Shown here piece by piece: positions 41,718 to 51,900 of a stretch of 64,000 nt of DNA (position 1 is the stretch's first letter; the number at the start of each line of letters is the position of its first letter). The notes beneath the pieces were generated by a model. It searched no databases. It was not told the origin of the DNA and saw only the letters and a list, made by a program, of their open reading frames with translations. Source of the DNA: Diplonema japonicum (taxonomy: Eukaryota; Euglenozoa; Diplonemea; Diplonemida; Diplonemidae); NCBI GenBank assembly GCA_964019335.1, contig OZ025725.1, forward strand, positions 186,001-250,000. The letters run 5' to 3'. The position numbers were made by a program, and so were the translations under genes.

Positions 41718-42620
41718 TTTTTTTGCCGACAGAATAGACTTTTAGTAAGGTACAACAAAAAAAAAAAAAAGAAATGTGGGGTTCCGTGCTTTGTATGTGG
41801 GGCGGGTAAAAAGAAATTTTGTTTTATTGTTTTTTTTTTTTAATTATCTTTTTTCAAAAAATAAAATGATAGGTATCCAGTCATCTATGGAATACCTTTT
41901 TTTTTGATTACTTTTCTTACTGGTACCGGAGGAGTTTCCTAGTGGGGGGTCAATAAAGTGTATTTGATTCCCACTCTTTCATTTGCTTGATTTTTTTGTC
42001 TCTCTTTTCCCTCGTTTTTTGTTTCTTCTTTTCTTTTCTTTTCTTTTATTTTTTTTTTTTCTGGGCTTGTCATTACAAAAAAAAAAAAAGAAAAAGTGAA
42101 ATTGAATAAATAGTAAAGGCCTGGCTTTTTCATAGGAAGAAGTCTGCTTTAAAAAAAAAAAAAAGGAGAATTAAGTTTTATCGAATGAAGACATTGAAAA
42201 AAAAGGGGGGGGGGAAACAATAAAGAGAGAACTCTCACTTCTTTTTATTTTTCGTTTTTTGTATACGGGAGTGAATAGAAGGAGAACGAAAATAAAAAAA
42301 AAGAAAAGTTGTGTTTTTTTTCTTCTTCTTCTTCTTCTTCTTCTTTTTTTTTTCTTTCTTCCCCACCCTTCCTGCTGAGTGGAGCGATACTGAATATGGC
42401 GAATAAATATACAGGGGGTGATGAAAGGGGAAATACGTACAAATAGGGGGGTGAAACAAAAACAAAAACAAAAAGAGGGGGTAAAAAAAAAGAGAAAAAA
42501 AAAATGGGGTAGCACGCCTTGATATCAGGCGTGGCAACAAGAAATCAAATGTATTTTTTTTTTTTTTTTTTTCCCACCCTCTTTTTCTTTTTTTTTCCTC
42601 CTTTCCCCCTCTTTTTTTCA
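41531..42620. other. Gene-free, homopolymer-rich
   Basis: Long T and A tracts, (TTC)n at 42321-42345, an AT-rich island at 41850-41980, and a near-palindrome at 42513-42533 (CACGCCT..GATATC..AGGCGTG) just before copy e. Nothing else is recognised. Confidence 0.5.
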
Positions 42621-42847
42621 ACACGGACGAAGCAGATCCGCCACGCTAAGGACTGGATTGACACCGCTGCATTCTGTGCTCGAAGGGACGGAGTGCAGGT
42701 AGAGAACACGCTTGTCTCAGGACCAATTGCAGTACGCGGGGACATTGCGTATTAAGGAAGCGAGACAGCATCACTCGACTCCTCAAGGCGCTCGGGAATA
42801 AAAGCAATGGGCGGCCCTCTAGCGGGGGGCTTGTCCTGTACTTTGAG
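42621..42847 (+). pseudogene. Dispersed protein-coding repeat, copy e (frameshifted)
   Basis: One frame reads RHAKDWIDTAAFCARRDGVQ to a stop after RGDIAY. A second frame continues RKRDSITRLLKALGNKSN and ends SSGGLVLYFEF at a T run, the same ending as copy b (SSSGIVFYYEF). The frame change near 42752 shows it is broken. The upstream part does not align clearly with copies b or c. Confidence 0.45.
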
Positions 42848-43047
42848 TTTTTTTTTTTTCTTTTTTTTTTCCCCACCCCCCTACCCCCATATTCACCCTC
42901 CTCCCACTCTGTCCCGCCCTCCACCCACCAAACTTTGACAATGTGAGTTTCATCTTTTTTTTCTTTTCTTCCCCCCCCCCGAGAAAGCATCAAAAAAAAA
43001 GAGAGGGGAAACAAGAAAAAAATAAAAAAAAATAAAATAAAAAAAAT
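42848..43047. other. Short intergenic spacer
   Basis: T/C-rich then A-rich; the A/T-rich run (AAATAAAATAAAAAAAAT) directly precedes the next ATG. Confidence 0.5.
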
Positions 43048-43674
43048 ATGGATAGGCCAGCAGATATAATTTTGCAAGTAGACGATGTGGTTGTGATGGA
43101 GAAAGGTTACAAAATATTTGAAGGCCAACTCCTAGTGGTGGTGGTGAAGGCTGTGACTGACGAGGAGAAGAAGACTGTTATCGAGGTAAACGGCGAGGCG
43201 GACAGCCTTGTGTTCGGGCTTTGCGACCACCTGAAAGTACCTCTGAACAAAACCATCTCTGTCAAAAGAACCGGGTGCAACTACCACACCGAGCTTATGA
43301 AAAAGGAACTGACATTCATGCTTCCAGTCAACCTTTCGGAAGAGCAGTTCGCTTATGTCGATGCAACTTTAGACAAATATACCTGTTTCACGGTCTCGAG
43401 GGGTGCCGAAGTTTGTGATAGAGGAGCTTGTGTCGGGGCACCACCTGCAACACCCCCTAGTCCTGCTAGTCCAAAGGCGGAACTCAGCTTCCTCGAAAGA
43501 GCCCGGCAAGCCAAAGCCAAGTTGTTCAAAGAGGATGCTCCTAAAGATCCCAAGTCTGGTCCCACACCGCAGTCCCCGCAGAAAACCAGTATACCTGACT
43601 CTGTGGCTAAGTCGATGTTTCAACTTACATCAGCAGCGAAAGGTGCGATGGGGGCAGGAAAGGTGTCAGAGTGA
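43048..43674 (+). CDS. Hypothetical protein (208 aa)
   Basis: Residues ~1-125 look like a compact beta-rich domain (VDDVVVMEKGYKIFEGQLLVVVV; EADSLVFGLCDHLKVPL; ELTFMLPVNLSEEQFAYVD). A Pro-rich linker and a helical, basic tail with a possible amphipathic end (VAKSMFQLTSAAKGAMGAG) follow. Family not recognised. The tail recalls membrane-binding amphipathic helices, but this is only an impression. Confidence 0.65.
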   Translation: MDRPADIILQVDDVVVMEKGYKIFEGQLLVVVVKAVTDEEKKTVIEVNGEADSLVFGLCDHLKVPLNKTISVKRTGCNYHTELMKKELTFMLPVNLSEEQFAYVDATLDKYTCFTVSRGAEVCDRGACVGAPPATPPSPASPKAELSFLERARQAKAKLFKEDAPKDPKSGPTPQSPQKTSIPDSVAKSMFQLTSAAKGAMGAGKVSE

Positions 43675-43932
43675 GAGAACCTCCATTTGTAGCGAGTGTG
43701 CCAAAAAAAAAAGAAAAGAAAAAAAGAAAAAAAAAAGAACAAGAAACAAATCCACTCTCTCCCAAAAGAAGAAAAAAAAAAAAAAAGAAAATTGCTTCCA
43801 TTCGAATTTTTTTTGTTTTCCCGCACTCCCCGTCCTATTCGGTACCCTCCCCCCCCCCCCTACTTTTTTCACGTTGATAATTTAAACCCCATTTAAAATT
43901 TACTATTTTTAGGGAACAAAAAATAGTAAAAA

Positions 43933-45081
43933 ATGCCGAGCGAACCGGATTTTTTCTCGGAAAGTTATGAGGTCAGAGAACTGAAGGGAAAGGGAAAAGG
44001 CATGGTCGCGGTGAAGCCCATCGCAGCAGGGGAGCTCGTCATCAAAGAAACAGCTTTAGAACTGGTACAGGGCGGGTTCGAGACAGACAAGCTGAAGGTC
44101 CTGAACCACCTTCTGCAGAACGTACACCAAAGAGTGATCCGCGATGCCACGGCACTCAAGGCCGTAAAATCCCTCTACCCCAACGAACAAGAGAGCAAAG
44201 ACAACTTTGAGAAACGCGACTTCAACACACTAGAAGGAGACGACAAGTTCCCGGAAGACGTGGTCAACGAACTCAACCATTTATATAATATCATCACGTG
44301 CAACACCTTCAAAGTAGAGGACAATACAGGCAACGGTGAGGTCTCCTTCGCACTGTTCTTGCGCACCTCGAGGCTAAACCATTCTTGCGCACCAAACCTT
44401 CACTACTATTGCACGGGTAAATCCATCAACATCAGGGCAACAAAGGACATCCCCAAGGGACACGAGCTTACAATTTCCTACTGCAACGAGTACTTAACAA
44501 GACCCAGCAGAAAAGCCCACCTCTTGGAGAGCTACCAGTTCAACTGTACATGCGAACGATGCCAAACTCTGTCTGAGACAGATGTTGTCTTGGATGCATT
44601 GATCTGCCCTACTGAAGGCTGCCTTGGGTATATTACAACTGATAAGGCGGGGGTGCCAAGGTGCCCTACTTGCGGGCGGATGGAGGCAGCGGGGTGGAAA
44701 AAAGAAATATATTCGGAAATTCAACGGAAGCCCGACATGATTTTATCCTATTGCCACCCGCAGTCAGCTGCCTCTTATACCCGTTATTGCCATCTAGTGA
44801 ACGAGTATTTTTCAGGTGTCTCTCGCAATAGTGGGTACAGTACCCCCGAGAGGCGTGCTGCTGCGCTCACCGCCGTGAAGCGGGCCTTGGCGTGTTGCCA
44901 AGCCGCGGAGAATTGCCCATGCGAGATGCTCCTCCACTCGCTTCGCTGCGCGGTTCTGTGTCCTTTGAAGGCCGAGAAGGAAGCTTTCTTCAAGAAAGCC
45001 GAGCAGCTCTGCCTCCGCGTTCGAGGCGACGCCGACCTCAAGAAACACTTCCCCTCATGGGTACAGAACCGTGACGTGTGA
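43933..45081 (+). CDS. SET-domain (SMYD-like) lysine methyltransferase (382 aa)
   Basis: The SET core is clear: KGKGMVAVKPIAAGELVIKE at the N-terminus, LRTSRLNHSCAPNLHYY (the NHSCxPN AdoMet/knot motif) near 152-168, and INIRATKDIPKGHELTISY followed by a Cys-rich post-SET (CTCERC). Two further CxxC pairs occur (LICPTEGC; PRCPTCG). The C-terminal third is helical (RRAAALTAVKRALACCQAA), like the TPR-like tail of SMYD proteins. The MYND zinc finger that usually interrupts SMYD SET domains is absent: residues ~60-130 hold a charged helical insert instead. Substrate (histone or other) is not predictable. Confidence 0.88.
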   Translation: MPSEPDFFSESYEVRELKGKGKGMVAVKPIAAGELVIKETALELVQGGFETDKLKVLNHLLQNVHQRVIRDATALKAVKSLYPNEQESKDNFEKRDFNTLEGDDKFPEDVVNELNHLYNIITCNTFKVEDNTGNGEVSFALFLRTSRLNHSCAPNLHYYCTGKSINIRATKDIPKGHELTISYCNEYLTRPSRKAHLLESYQFNCTCERCQTLSETDVVLDALICPTEGCLGYITTDKAGVPRCPTCGRMEAAGWKKEIYSEIQRKPDMILSYCHPQSAASYTRYCHLVNEYFSGVSRNSGYSTPERRAAALTAVKRALACCQAAENCPCEMLLHSLRCAVLCPLKAEKEAFFKKAEQLCLRVRGDADLKKHFPSWVQNRDV

Positions 45082-45141
45082 GGGTGCCTCCCGTGCCATT
45101 GGGCCAACAGTGAAGTACATAGTTTTCACCTGGTTTGTACT

Positions 45142-45160
45142 ATTTTCGCACTGCGAAAAT
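45142..45160. other. Hairpin downstream of the SET gene
   Basis: ATTTTCGC, loop ACT, GCGAAAAT; a partial second GCGAAAA follows at 45163-45169. It lies 60 nt past the stop codon, before a C run and the poly-A leader of the next gene, so it may belong to the 3' UTR. Confidence 0.35.
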
Positions 45161-45320
45161 GATGCGAAAACCGATTCGTTTCACCCCCCCCCCCCCCCCC
45201 CCCCCTTCCGGTAGATTTTCTTAGTTTTTTTTTTTTTAAAGTTCTTTTCCTGTATTGATACCTAATTAAACAAAGGAACACCACACACAACAACTTCAAA
45301 AAAAAAAAAAAAAAAAAAAA

Positions 45321-46586
45321 ATGTCGGAGCCCACCCTGCGCATCATCACTGCCTCCGAGATCCCCTCCGACTGTGCGGAGCCGGTTGATCCGAAGGCACT
45401 ACAGCAGGCACAAGCCATAGTAGACGACATCAAAAAAGGAGGCGACGCCAAAGCCCGGGAATGGGGCGTGAAGCTCGGGGACATCAAGGAAGGCGACTCC
45501 CTGACAGCGAGCAGGGAGGAGATGAAAGCCGCCTACGACGCAGTGGACTCGTCAACGAAGGAGGTCCTCGAAAGAATGGCGGGGAGGATAAAAAAATTCG
45601 CAGACGCACAAAGAAACAGCATCCAAGACATGACAATGGACATCCCGGGCGGTAAGGCAGGACACAAGGTCGCACCCGTTGAGTCAGCTGGATGCTACGC
45701 ACCTGGAGGAAGGTACCCACTCCCGTCATCCGCCATGATGACCAGCATCACAGCAAGAGCAGCGGGTGTAAAGAACGTCACGGTGGCATCACCCCGCCCG
45801 TCGGACATAACCCTTGCATCGGCGTACATTGCTGGAGCGGATAGTTTTATCAAAGTCGGCGGGGCAATCGCAATCACAATGTTTGCCGAGGGCATGCACT
45901 GCCCACCGTGCGACGTCATTGTCGGCCCGGGGAACAAATGGGTCACCGCTGCAAAATCTATTGTTCAAGGAAAATGTGCAATTGACATGCTAGCAGGTCC
46001 TTCGGAGGTTCTGGTTATCTGCGACGACACATGCGACGCGAAGGTTGTCGCTGCTGATCTTCTCGCGCAAGCTGAACACGATGTCGAGTCCCGCCCCATC
46101 CTCATCACCACGAGCAAGGACGTGGTTACAAAGGTGAACGAAGAACTGGTCAAGCAACTGAATGTCCTTCCCACTAAAGACACAGCCAGAGAAGCCGTGA
46201 AAAAAGGCTTTGCAGTAATCGTTGATTCCATGCAGGAAGCTGTTAAGATAAGCGATGCCATCGGACCTGAACACCTTGAGATACAGACGGAGAACTCGCA
46301 AGAAGTAGCGGACATGTGTGATTGCTACGGCGGGTTGTTCATCGGGAAATCCGCCGCAGAAGTTTTAGGCGACTACGGTGCGGGCCCGAACCACGTTCTC
46401 CCCACCGGCGGGACCGCTCGCTACACGGGGGGGCTCTCTGTTTTTAATTTCCTCCGTATTCGTACGTGGATGAACATCACAGACCCCTCTGCCTCGCAGC
46501 AGCTTGTCACCGACTCAGTTTGTGTGGCTCGACTTGAAGGTTTGGAGGGACACGCCAGGGCCGCAGAGGCACGCCTTCTAGAGTAG
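45321..46586 (+). CDS. hisD: Histidinol dehydrogenase (421 aa)
   Basis: Catalyses the last two oxidations of histidine synthesis, L-histidinol to L-histidine with NAD+. Length and motifs are typical of a stand-alone enzyme: ESAGCYAPGGRYPLPSSA, VGPGNKWV, IDMLAGPSEVLV, the zinc ligands Q250 and H253 (AQAEHD), D351 (LGDYGAGPNHVLPTGG) and H411 (EGLEGHARA), and the catalytic E317-H318 (GPEHLE). It is not fused to other his enzymes, unlike fungal HIS4. No plastid or mitochondrial presequence is evident, so a cytosolic enzyme is likely. The ATG directly abuts a ~24-A run. No other histidine gene is nearby. A complete pathway implies a free-living rather than parasitic lifestyle (inference). Confidence 0.96.
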   Translation: MSEPTLRIITASEIPSDCAEPVDPKALQQAQAIVDDIKKGGDAKAREWGVKLGDIKEGDSLTASREEMKAAYDAVDSSTKEVLERMAGRIKKFADAQRNSIQDMTMDIPGGKAGHKVAPVESAGCYAPGGRYPLPSSAMMTSITARAAGVKNVTVASPRPSDITLASAYIAGADSFIKVGGAIAITMFAEGMHCPPCDVIVGPGNKWVTAAKSIVQGKCAIDMLAGPSEVLVICDDTCDAKVVAADLLAQAEHDVESRPILITTSKDVVTKVNEELVKQLNVLPTKDTAREAVKKGFAVIVDSMQEAVKISDAIGPEHLEIQTENSQEVADMCDCYGGLFIGKSAAEVLGDYGAGPNHVLPTGGTARYTGGLSVFNFLRIRTWMNITDPSASQQLVTDSVCVARLEGLEGHARAAEARLLE

Positions 46587-47352
46587 TGAATGGTTATTAT
46601 TATTATTATCTTTTTTTTTTGATGTGTGTGAGATTTTCTCTTTTTATCGCTGGGGTCCCTGCTCGCCTTGGAAAAAAAAAAAAAAAAGAAAAAAAAAAAA
46701 AAAAAAAAAAAAAAGAGGCTTGAGATGTCTATTAAGATACGTTGCTCTCAGCATGAGAGAAAGAGAAACCCACACGAGAAAAAGACAAAAAGAAGAAAAT
46801 GTGTGACAAAGGGGTGTAGTGGGTAAAAAAAAAAAAAAAAAAAAAATGTGCGCGTCTCTTACTGCGCTTTTTTTTTTTTTGGTCCCGCCCTCCTTTTTTC
46901 TTTTTCCTTTTTTCTTTCCTCTTGTTTTCCCTCAGGCGGAATACCAATCGATGAATGGGAACAATAATATGGCATTTATTTTTTCTTAGACAAAAAAAAG
47001 AGGGAAACAAAAAAGGGAATAAAGAAGTCGAGGGAGAAAGAAAAGAAGAAAAAAAAGTGTGCCCTCGCCATTCTCTGTTCTTTTCCGCCTTCCTTCATTC
47101 TTGTCGAAGCGTGATTTTTTTTCCCATGTGTATTTTTTTTTTTCTTCTTTTCTTTCTATTCCCTCTCTCTCCTTCTTCTTTTTTTTTTTTTTTTTTTTTT
47201 CTTCTCCAGTCAACTCTTGACGGAAAAAAAAAACCCATTTCCCCTTTCTTCCCTCATTTTTTTTTTTGTCCCTCCAAATTTTTTCCGGGGAAAAAAAAAA
47301 AAAAAAAAAAAAAAGACCCTCTCCCCTGAATCCAATTTTTTAAAATGCGAAA
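46587..47352. other. Intergenic, homopolymer-rich
   Basis: A/G runs at 46670-46715, T/C runs at 47115-47210 and an A run at 47288-47315. No gene is seen. Confidence 0.55.
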
Positions 47353-47356
47353 ATGA
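47345..47356 (+). promoter_or_regulatory. Mini-uORF overlapping the next start codon (ATG CGA AAA TGA)
   Basis: A three-codon uORF whose stop TGA overlaps the main ATG by two bases (ATGA at 47353-47356), the layout of termination-reinitiation. It is relevant only if transcript 5' ends lie upstream of 47345. Confidence 0.3.
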
Positions 47357-48549
47357 AGAGAAGTGGGTCGGCAGCATGCGGCATGAAACCAGAAGGGCTC
47401 GTGAAGGTGACGGTGGTGGTGGCGGGTGTGAAAGGCGTTCCTGTGAAATGGAACAAAAAGCCGTCTGGCGTCGCCATAGAAGTAGAAGGCGTGGCCGGAC
47501 TGACGAAAAGACCAGCGGTCCTCACCGGCTCCCACACCATGACCTGTACCTTCAACCAAAGTTTCGATACCCAAGGCAGGTTTGAAAAGGGCTTCACGAG
47601 CATACGCCTTCGCCTACTCGGTTCGGACAGAATATTTGGAAAAACAATCATAAAAATTCCAGAAGATCCGGACCAAGGAAAACCGGAATGGCATCAATTC
47701 CCGTTTGGTGGTGAGGTTCAAGTTTCTTACCAACACAATAAGCAAACCCGTCCACACACAGCGGAACCAGAAACGACACCTACCACAACAACATCAACAA
47801 CATCAACATCGGTAGCTCCCACTACGGTGTCTACAGGAACAGGTACCCTGCAGCTGAGGATTATTTCGATCGAATCAACGCAGGAAGCCAGGACAGAGTG
47901 CAATACCGTGGTGCTCGTCTGCACCTTCAGCAGAACAGAGAAGAGCACCCCCTCGTACCCGCTCTCGGCACGTATTGACGCAGATTTTAATATCGACTAC
48001 GACATGGTCCCAGGAGATGAAAATAGAGTTCTCCACCTTGCGCTGTGGGGTTACCAAGAACCAAGGAGCGGTGCTTATGGTGGAACCTTGCTCGGCGACA
48101 GTATGTTTGACGCTACTCAGGGCTCCCCTCAAACAGCGTCGTTTTCCGGGTTTAAAATTTTGTTTTGCAGCAAGGTTTTTATTCAACGCCCGTTGCAAGA
48201 AGGATCGACTGGGCGGCCTAAGTCAGCGTATCCGAAAAAATTCAAAACTGGTGTCATAAGAATGCGGGATGATACATCGCAAGTTGTCAGCAAAGAGGCC
48301 TCGTTGAGTGCAGACGAGGTGAAAATGGATTTTTCCAGCGAGCCCACGGCGGTTCACGTGCTTCTCCAGGACCTCAGCGTGCAGCTGTCGAACGTGCAAA
48401 CTTCGTTGTCGCAGCAGATTTCCACGCTGCACACACGCGTGGCATCCATCGAGGCCAAGGTGACCACATTGATGTCGGATAGGTCTCCGGAGCCGTCGTC
48501 GTGTAGTTCCCCTCCCCCTTTACGGTGTGTTCTTCCACCTGACACCTGA
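47353..48549 (+). CDS. C2-domain (NT-C2-like) protein with C-terminal coiled coil (398 aa)
   Basis: Residues ~12-125 resemble the NT-C2 domain of EEIG1/EHBP1-type membrane-binding proteins: VKVTVVVAGVKGVPVKWNKK, HTMTCTFNQSF, FTSIRLRLLGSDRIFGKTII. A Thr/Pro-rich linker leads to a second, C2-like beta-rich segment at ~155-290 (LQLRIISIESTQ; VLHLALWGY). A short coiled coil follows (SVQLSNVQTSLSQQISTLHTRVASIEAKV). The domains suggest membrane or cytoskeleton tethering, but no catalytic motif is present. The assignment rests on pattern only. Confidence 0.65.
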   Translation: MKRSGSAACGMKPEGLVKVTVVVAGVKGVPVKWNKKPSGVAIEVEGVAGLTKRPAVLTGSHTMTCTFNQSFDTQGRFEKGFTSIRLRLLGSDRIFGKTIIKIPEDPDQGKPEWHQFPFGGEVQVSYQHNKQTRPHTAEPETTPTTTTSTTSTSVAPTTVSTGTGTLQLRIISIESTQEARTECNTVVLVCTFSRTEKSTPSYPLSARIDADFNIDYDMVPGDENRVLHLALWGYQEPRSGAYGGTLLGDSMFDATQGSPQTASFSGFKILFCSKVFIQRPLQEGSTGRPKSAYPKKFKTGVIRMRDDTSQVVSKEASLSADEVKMDFSSEPTAVHVLLQDLSVQLSNVQTSLSQQISTLHTRVASIEAKVTTLMSDRSPEPSSCSSPPPLRCVLPPDT

Positions 48550-48611
48550 CGATGAACTTAAATTTTTTTTCTTTTTTTCTCTTTTTTTTTTTCCCGCTTA
48601 ACACCCCTCTC

Positions 48612-48652
<41 letters not shown>

Positions 48653-48899
48653 TCTCGTCTTCCGACGAGAGGGGAAAAAAAAAAACTTTTTTTTTCTATT
48701 TTTTTTTTTTTTTTTGTTATTTGCGACACACCGGCTTCTTCTCAGCATGAACAATGGGAGAAGCCTCCCCACCCCCCTTCCCCACCCGGTCGCTCTAAAT
48801 GCGATATATATAATTCTTTTTTTTATTAAAAATTCTTTTTTTTTTTTAAAAAAAAAGGAGGGGAGAGCAAACAAAAAAAAAAAAAAAAAAGGGACAACG
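48550..48899. other. Intergenic, homopolymer-rich
   Basis: A ~40-T run at 48616-48650, A and T tracts and an A run just before the next gene. Nothing is recognised. Confidence 0.6.
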
Positions 48900-48908
48900 A
48901 TGCAATGA
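48900..48908 (+). promoter_or_regulatory. Mini-uORF overlapping the kinase start codon (ATG CAA TGA)
   Basis: A two-codon uORF whose TGA overlaps the main ATG at 48905 (ATGA). Same geometry as at 47345-47356 in the preceding gene. Confidence 0.3.
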
Positions 48909-51900
48909 AAGAAACACCTCGAGTCGCAGCGGCAGCATGCGTACTACTCGCGATGACAACCGTCTGCACGGCACAGTGCAGCGACACGGTGCTCACCTGC
49001 AGCTACTACCCGGACAAGGACCTACCAACACCGCGGGCAAACGCTTCCGTATCTGAAGCCGACGGGCTCATGTGCATAGTAGGCGGTGTGAACACCACAA
49101 ATTGCTTTGGAGACTTCGCCTGCTTCGCTGATCAAGTACAGTGCTTAGACCCAAGGCTAACTACTCGTTGGATTACAGGATACGACCCTGTACCCAAAGG
49201 GTACTTCATTACAGGTCAACAATACACAGCAAGCATCGAGACAAACCAAATCGCCGTCGTCATGGCGGGAACATACCTCCCAGAGGGTGTACCCGTACAA
49301 GAAGAGAAATTATCGCTCATGAAACAGATCCTTGTGTTCGACCCGACAGCGGTACCGGGGAAACAATGGGTGATATACCCCGATGTGCTCCCCTACCCCA
49401 AAGCCAGAGCGGACGTCGTCAGCTACGGTAAACACATTTACATAATCGGCGGTGTGGACATTGATTCCACCGGCGCGCAAAGCCGCAACGGAAGTATGTA
49501 CCGGTGGGACTTCAACAACCCGTACGCGATAGAGGAGATGGCACCTCTGCAAAGCACAAACACTGACTACGCAGTGGCGACCAACTCAGAAGCAATCTAC
49601 ATCCTTGGTGGCGTTAACAATGGAAAATGGTCCACGAGTATGCGCAGGTACGACCCTGCCACGGACAAATGGTCGGAAACACCTTACGGCTGCCCGAAAA
49701 TTCCTTACATTCGCACAGCGATGTTCGGGGACGCGTTATACGCGTTCGGCGACCAATGGGACGAACAAACTGGCGACATGCAGCTCCATGTGTGGTCGGA
49801 GACATCGTTTCACTGGTCGACGGTGTACATCTCGCAGATCCCCGGGGACAGGAGAGGGTTCTCTGTGTATGGGATGAGCCCGTTTGACGGAACGAACGCC
49901 CCGCAGATCTTCGTGTTTGGCGGGTACGAAACAAGCTCCTTCAACACCACCGCGTCTGTCGGCCATCTCACGACAGGAATAGACCTCCCAAAGGTCGCCA
50001 TCAACCCTGACGAAATTAAACTCGGAGATAATGTAATAATCTCTTTCAGCGGAATGGCCCCAATGGATATTTATCAGATCCGACTTTCACCGCATGCTGA
50101 CTGTTCGGACACTGCGTGGATCCCAGACCATCCGTACCCTGACGCACCTACGTATACCCTGACGTTTAAAGCAGAGAAACCGCTCCCGCAAGGCTACGTG
50201 TGTTTCTCAAAAGGAGGGTGTCCTGAGTCGTCAAGCGGAACGACGCCCTGCCAGTACGGTTTCAAAAACGCGTTGTGTACAGTCGGGTGTTGTTCAGGAC
50301 TGCCGCCCTTTCTTGGTTCCTGTTGGGATATGGTCAAGGCGGGGCCTTACATGTCGCTCATGACGGACCCCTTCACCATTAACGACTATAATTTCACCCC
50401 AACCGTTACCCTTGTCACTCCAGAGGATGGTTTCAAAACCCAGACATGGAAGCCGCCTGCGTACTTGTTCATCATATCCGGGGCGGTAATGCTGTGTCTT
50501 GTTCTGCTGGTTGTTGGATTGTTCTTTTACAAAGGAATGTGCCGTCGAAACTCAACACCAGACAACAAGTACGAATTGATGCAACAATTAGGAAGTGGTG
50601 CGTACGGTGTGGTGTACCTTGTGAAGCGTCGGGTAGACGGGAAACAGCTTGCCATGAAGTACATCGCGTGCAGGAGCTCCACGGAACAAGAAGATGCAAT
50701 CAAAGAATTCACAACAATTAAAAAATTCCAAGGCCACCCCAACATGATCAAAGTGATCGAAACCACGATGAACTGGGTCGACGACACCGACAAACCGGAC
50801 GACGCAACACCCTTAGTGGGGCTCAACGGGAGCAAAAAGCAACAACAACTGTCCCACGGGGTACCCGTCGTGGCGCAGAGGTACGTGTGTCTAGTAATGC
50901 CGTACTACAGCGAGGGCGATCTGAAAAATTTCATCATCAACAAAAGATACCTTCCAATGGAACTTATTTTCGATTTCACAGGACAGCTTGCGTCTGTTCT
51001 GAATTACATGCACACCTCCACCCCATCCTTAATCCACAGAGATCTGAAGCCAGAGAACGTTCTCATTGACGATAACGGAACAAAACTCATTGTAACAGAC
51101 TTCGGCTTGGCACGCAATGTTGGAATAACGTCGTACTGCCAAACCCAAGCAGGCACACTCACTTACATCGCACCAGAATGCTGGGAACGGAGATATGGAA
51201 CCGAGGTGGACATCTGGGCACTCGGGTGCATCGTGTACGGGATGGCTACAGACAGGGTCGAGATCCACAACACCCGCGTAATGTTCACCGACGCCATGAG
51301 GCTGGGACAGAACAAATTCGATGAATTGATGCGATCCGATATCGAATCAAGAGGATACCCTCCCAAACTAGGTGATCTTGTCGTCTCTCTGCTCAAAATC
51401 GACTACAGGAACAGGCCCACTGCCGTTCAGGTAATGGACATGGTGGGACACACCCCGCCGCCTGTCAGTGATTCTACTGACGATCAAGGTGAAACATTCG
51501 CGTCTACCACTTCTTCTTTACACCCTTTGCAGCCGTGTTACGGTGCAAACAGTGATAGTTCGTCCCCTGTTGTGGAAACAGCTTCTGCGGAGGACCATGA
51601 GTGTAGCAAAGTTTGTACTGGTTGTGGGTGTGTTCTTCCAGAGTCTCTTCCAAGAGATTTTTGTTGTAAAAAATGCACAACAAGTGACGGGAAATCGCAT
51701 GGGCACATGTGTTGTGTCCACAGAGTCGAACCCCGTCAACGGAAGCGGCAGCCACATAACATTAATATAGAGTCTGGGAGAAAGTGTGCTGGGTGTGATT
51801 ATGAAGTCACGGGGGTGTTTCCCAACTTTTGTTGTGTTAAGTGTTCGAAAACATCTGGGTCTCATGGCCTGCGGTGTAATAGAAAACCTTACTTGGAGCC

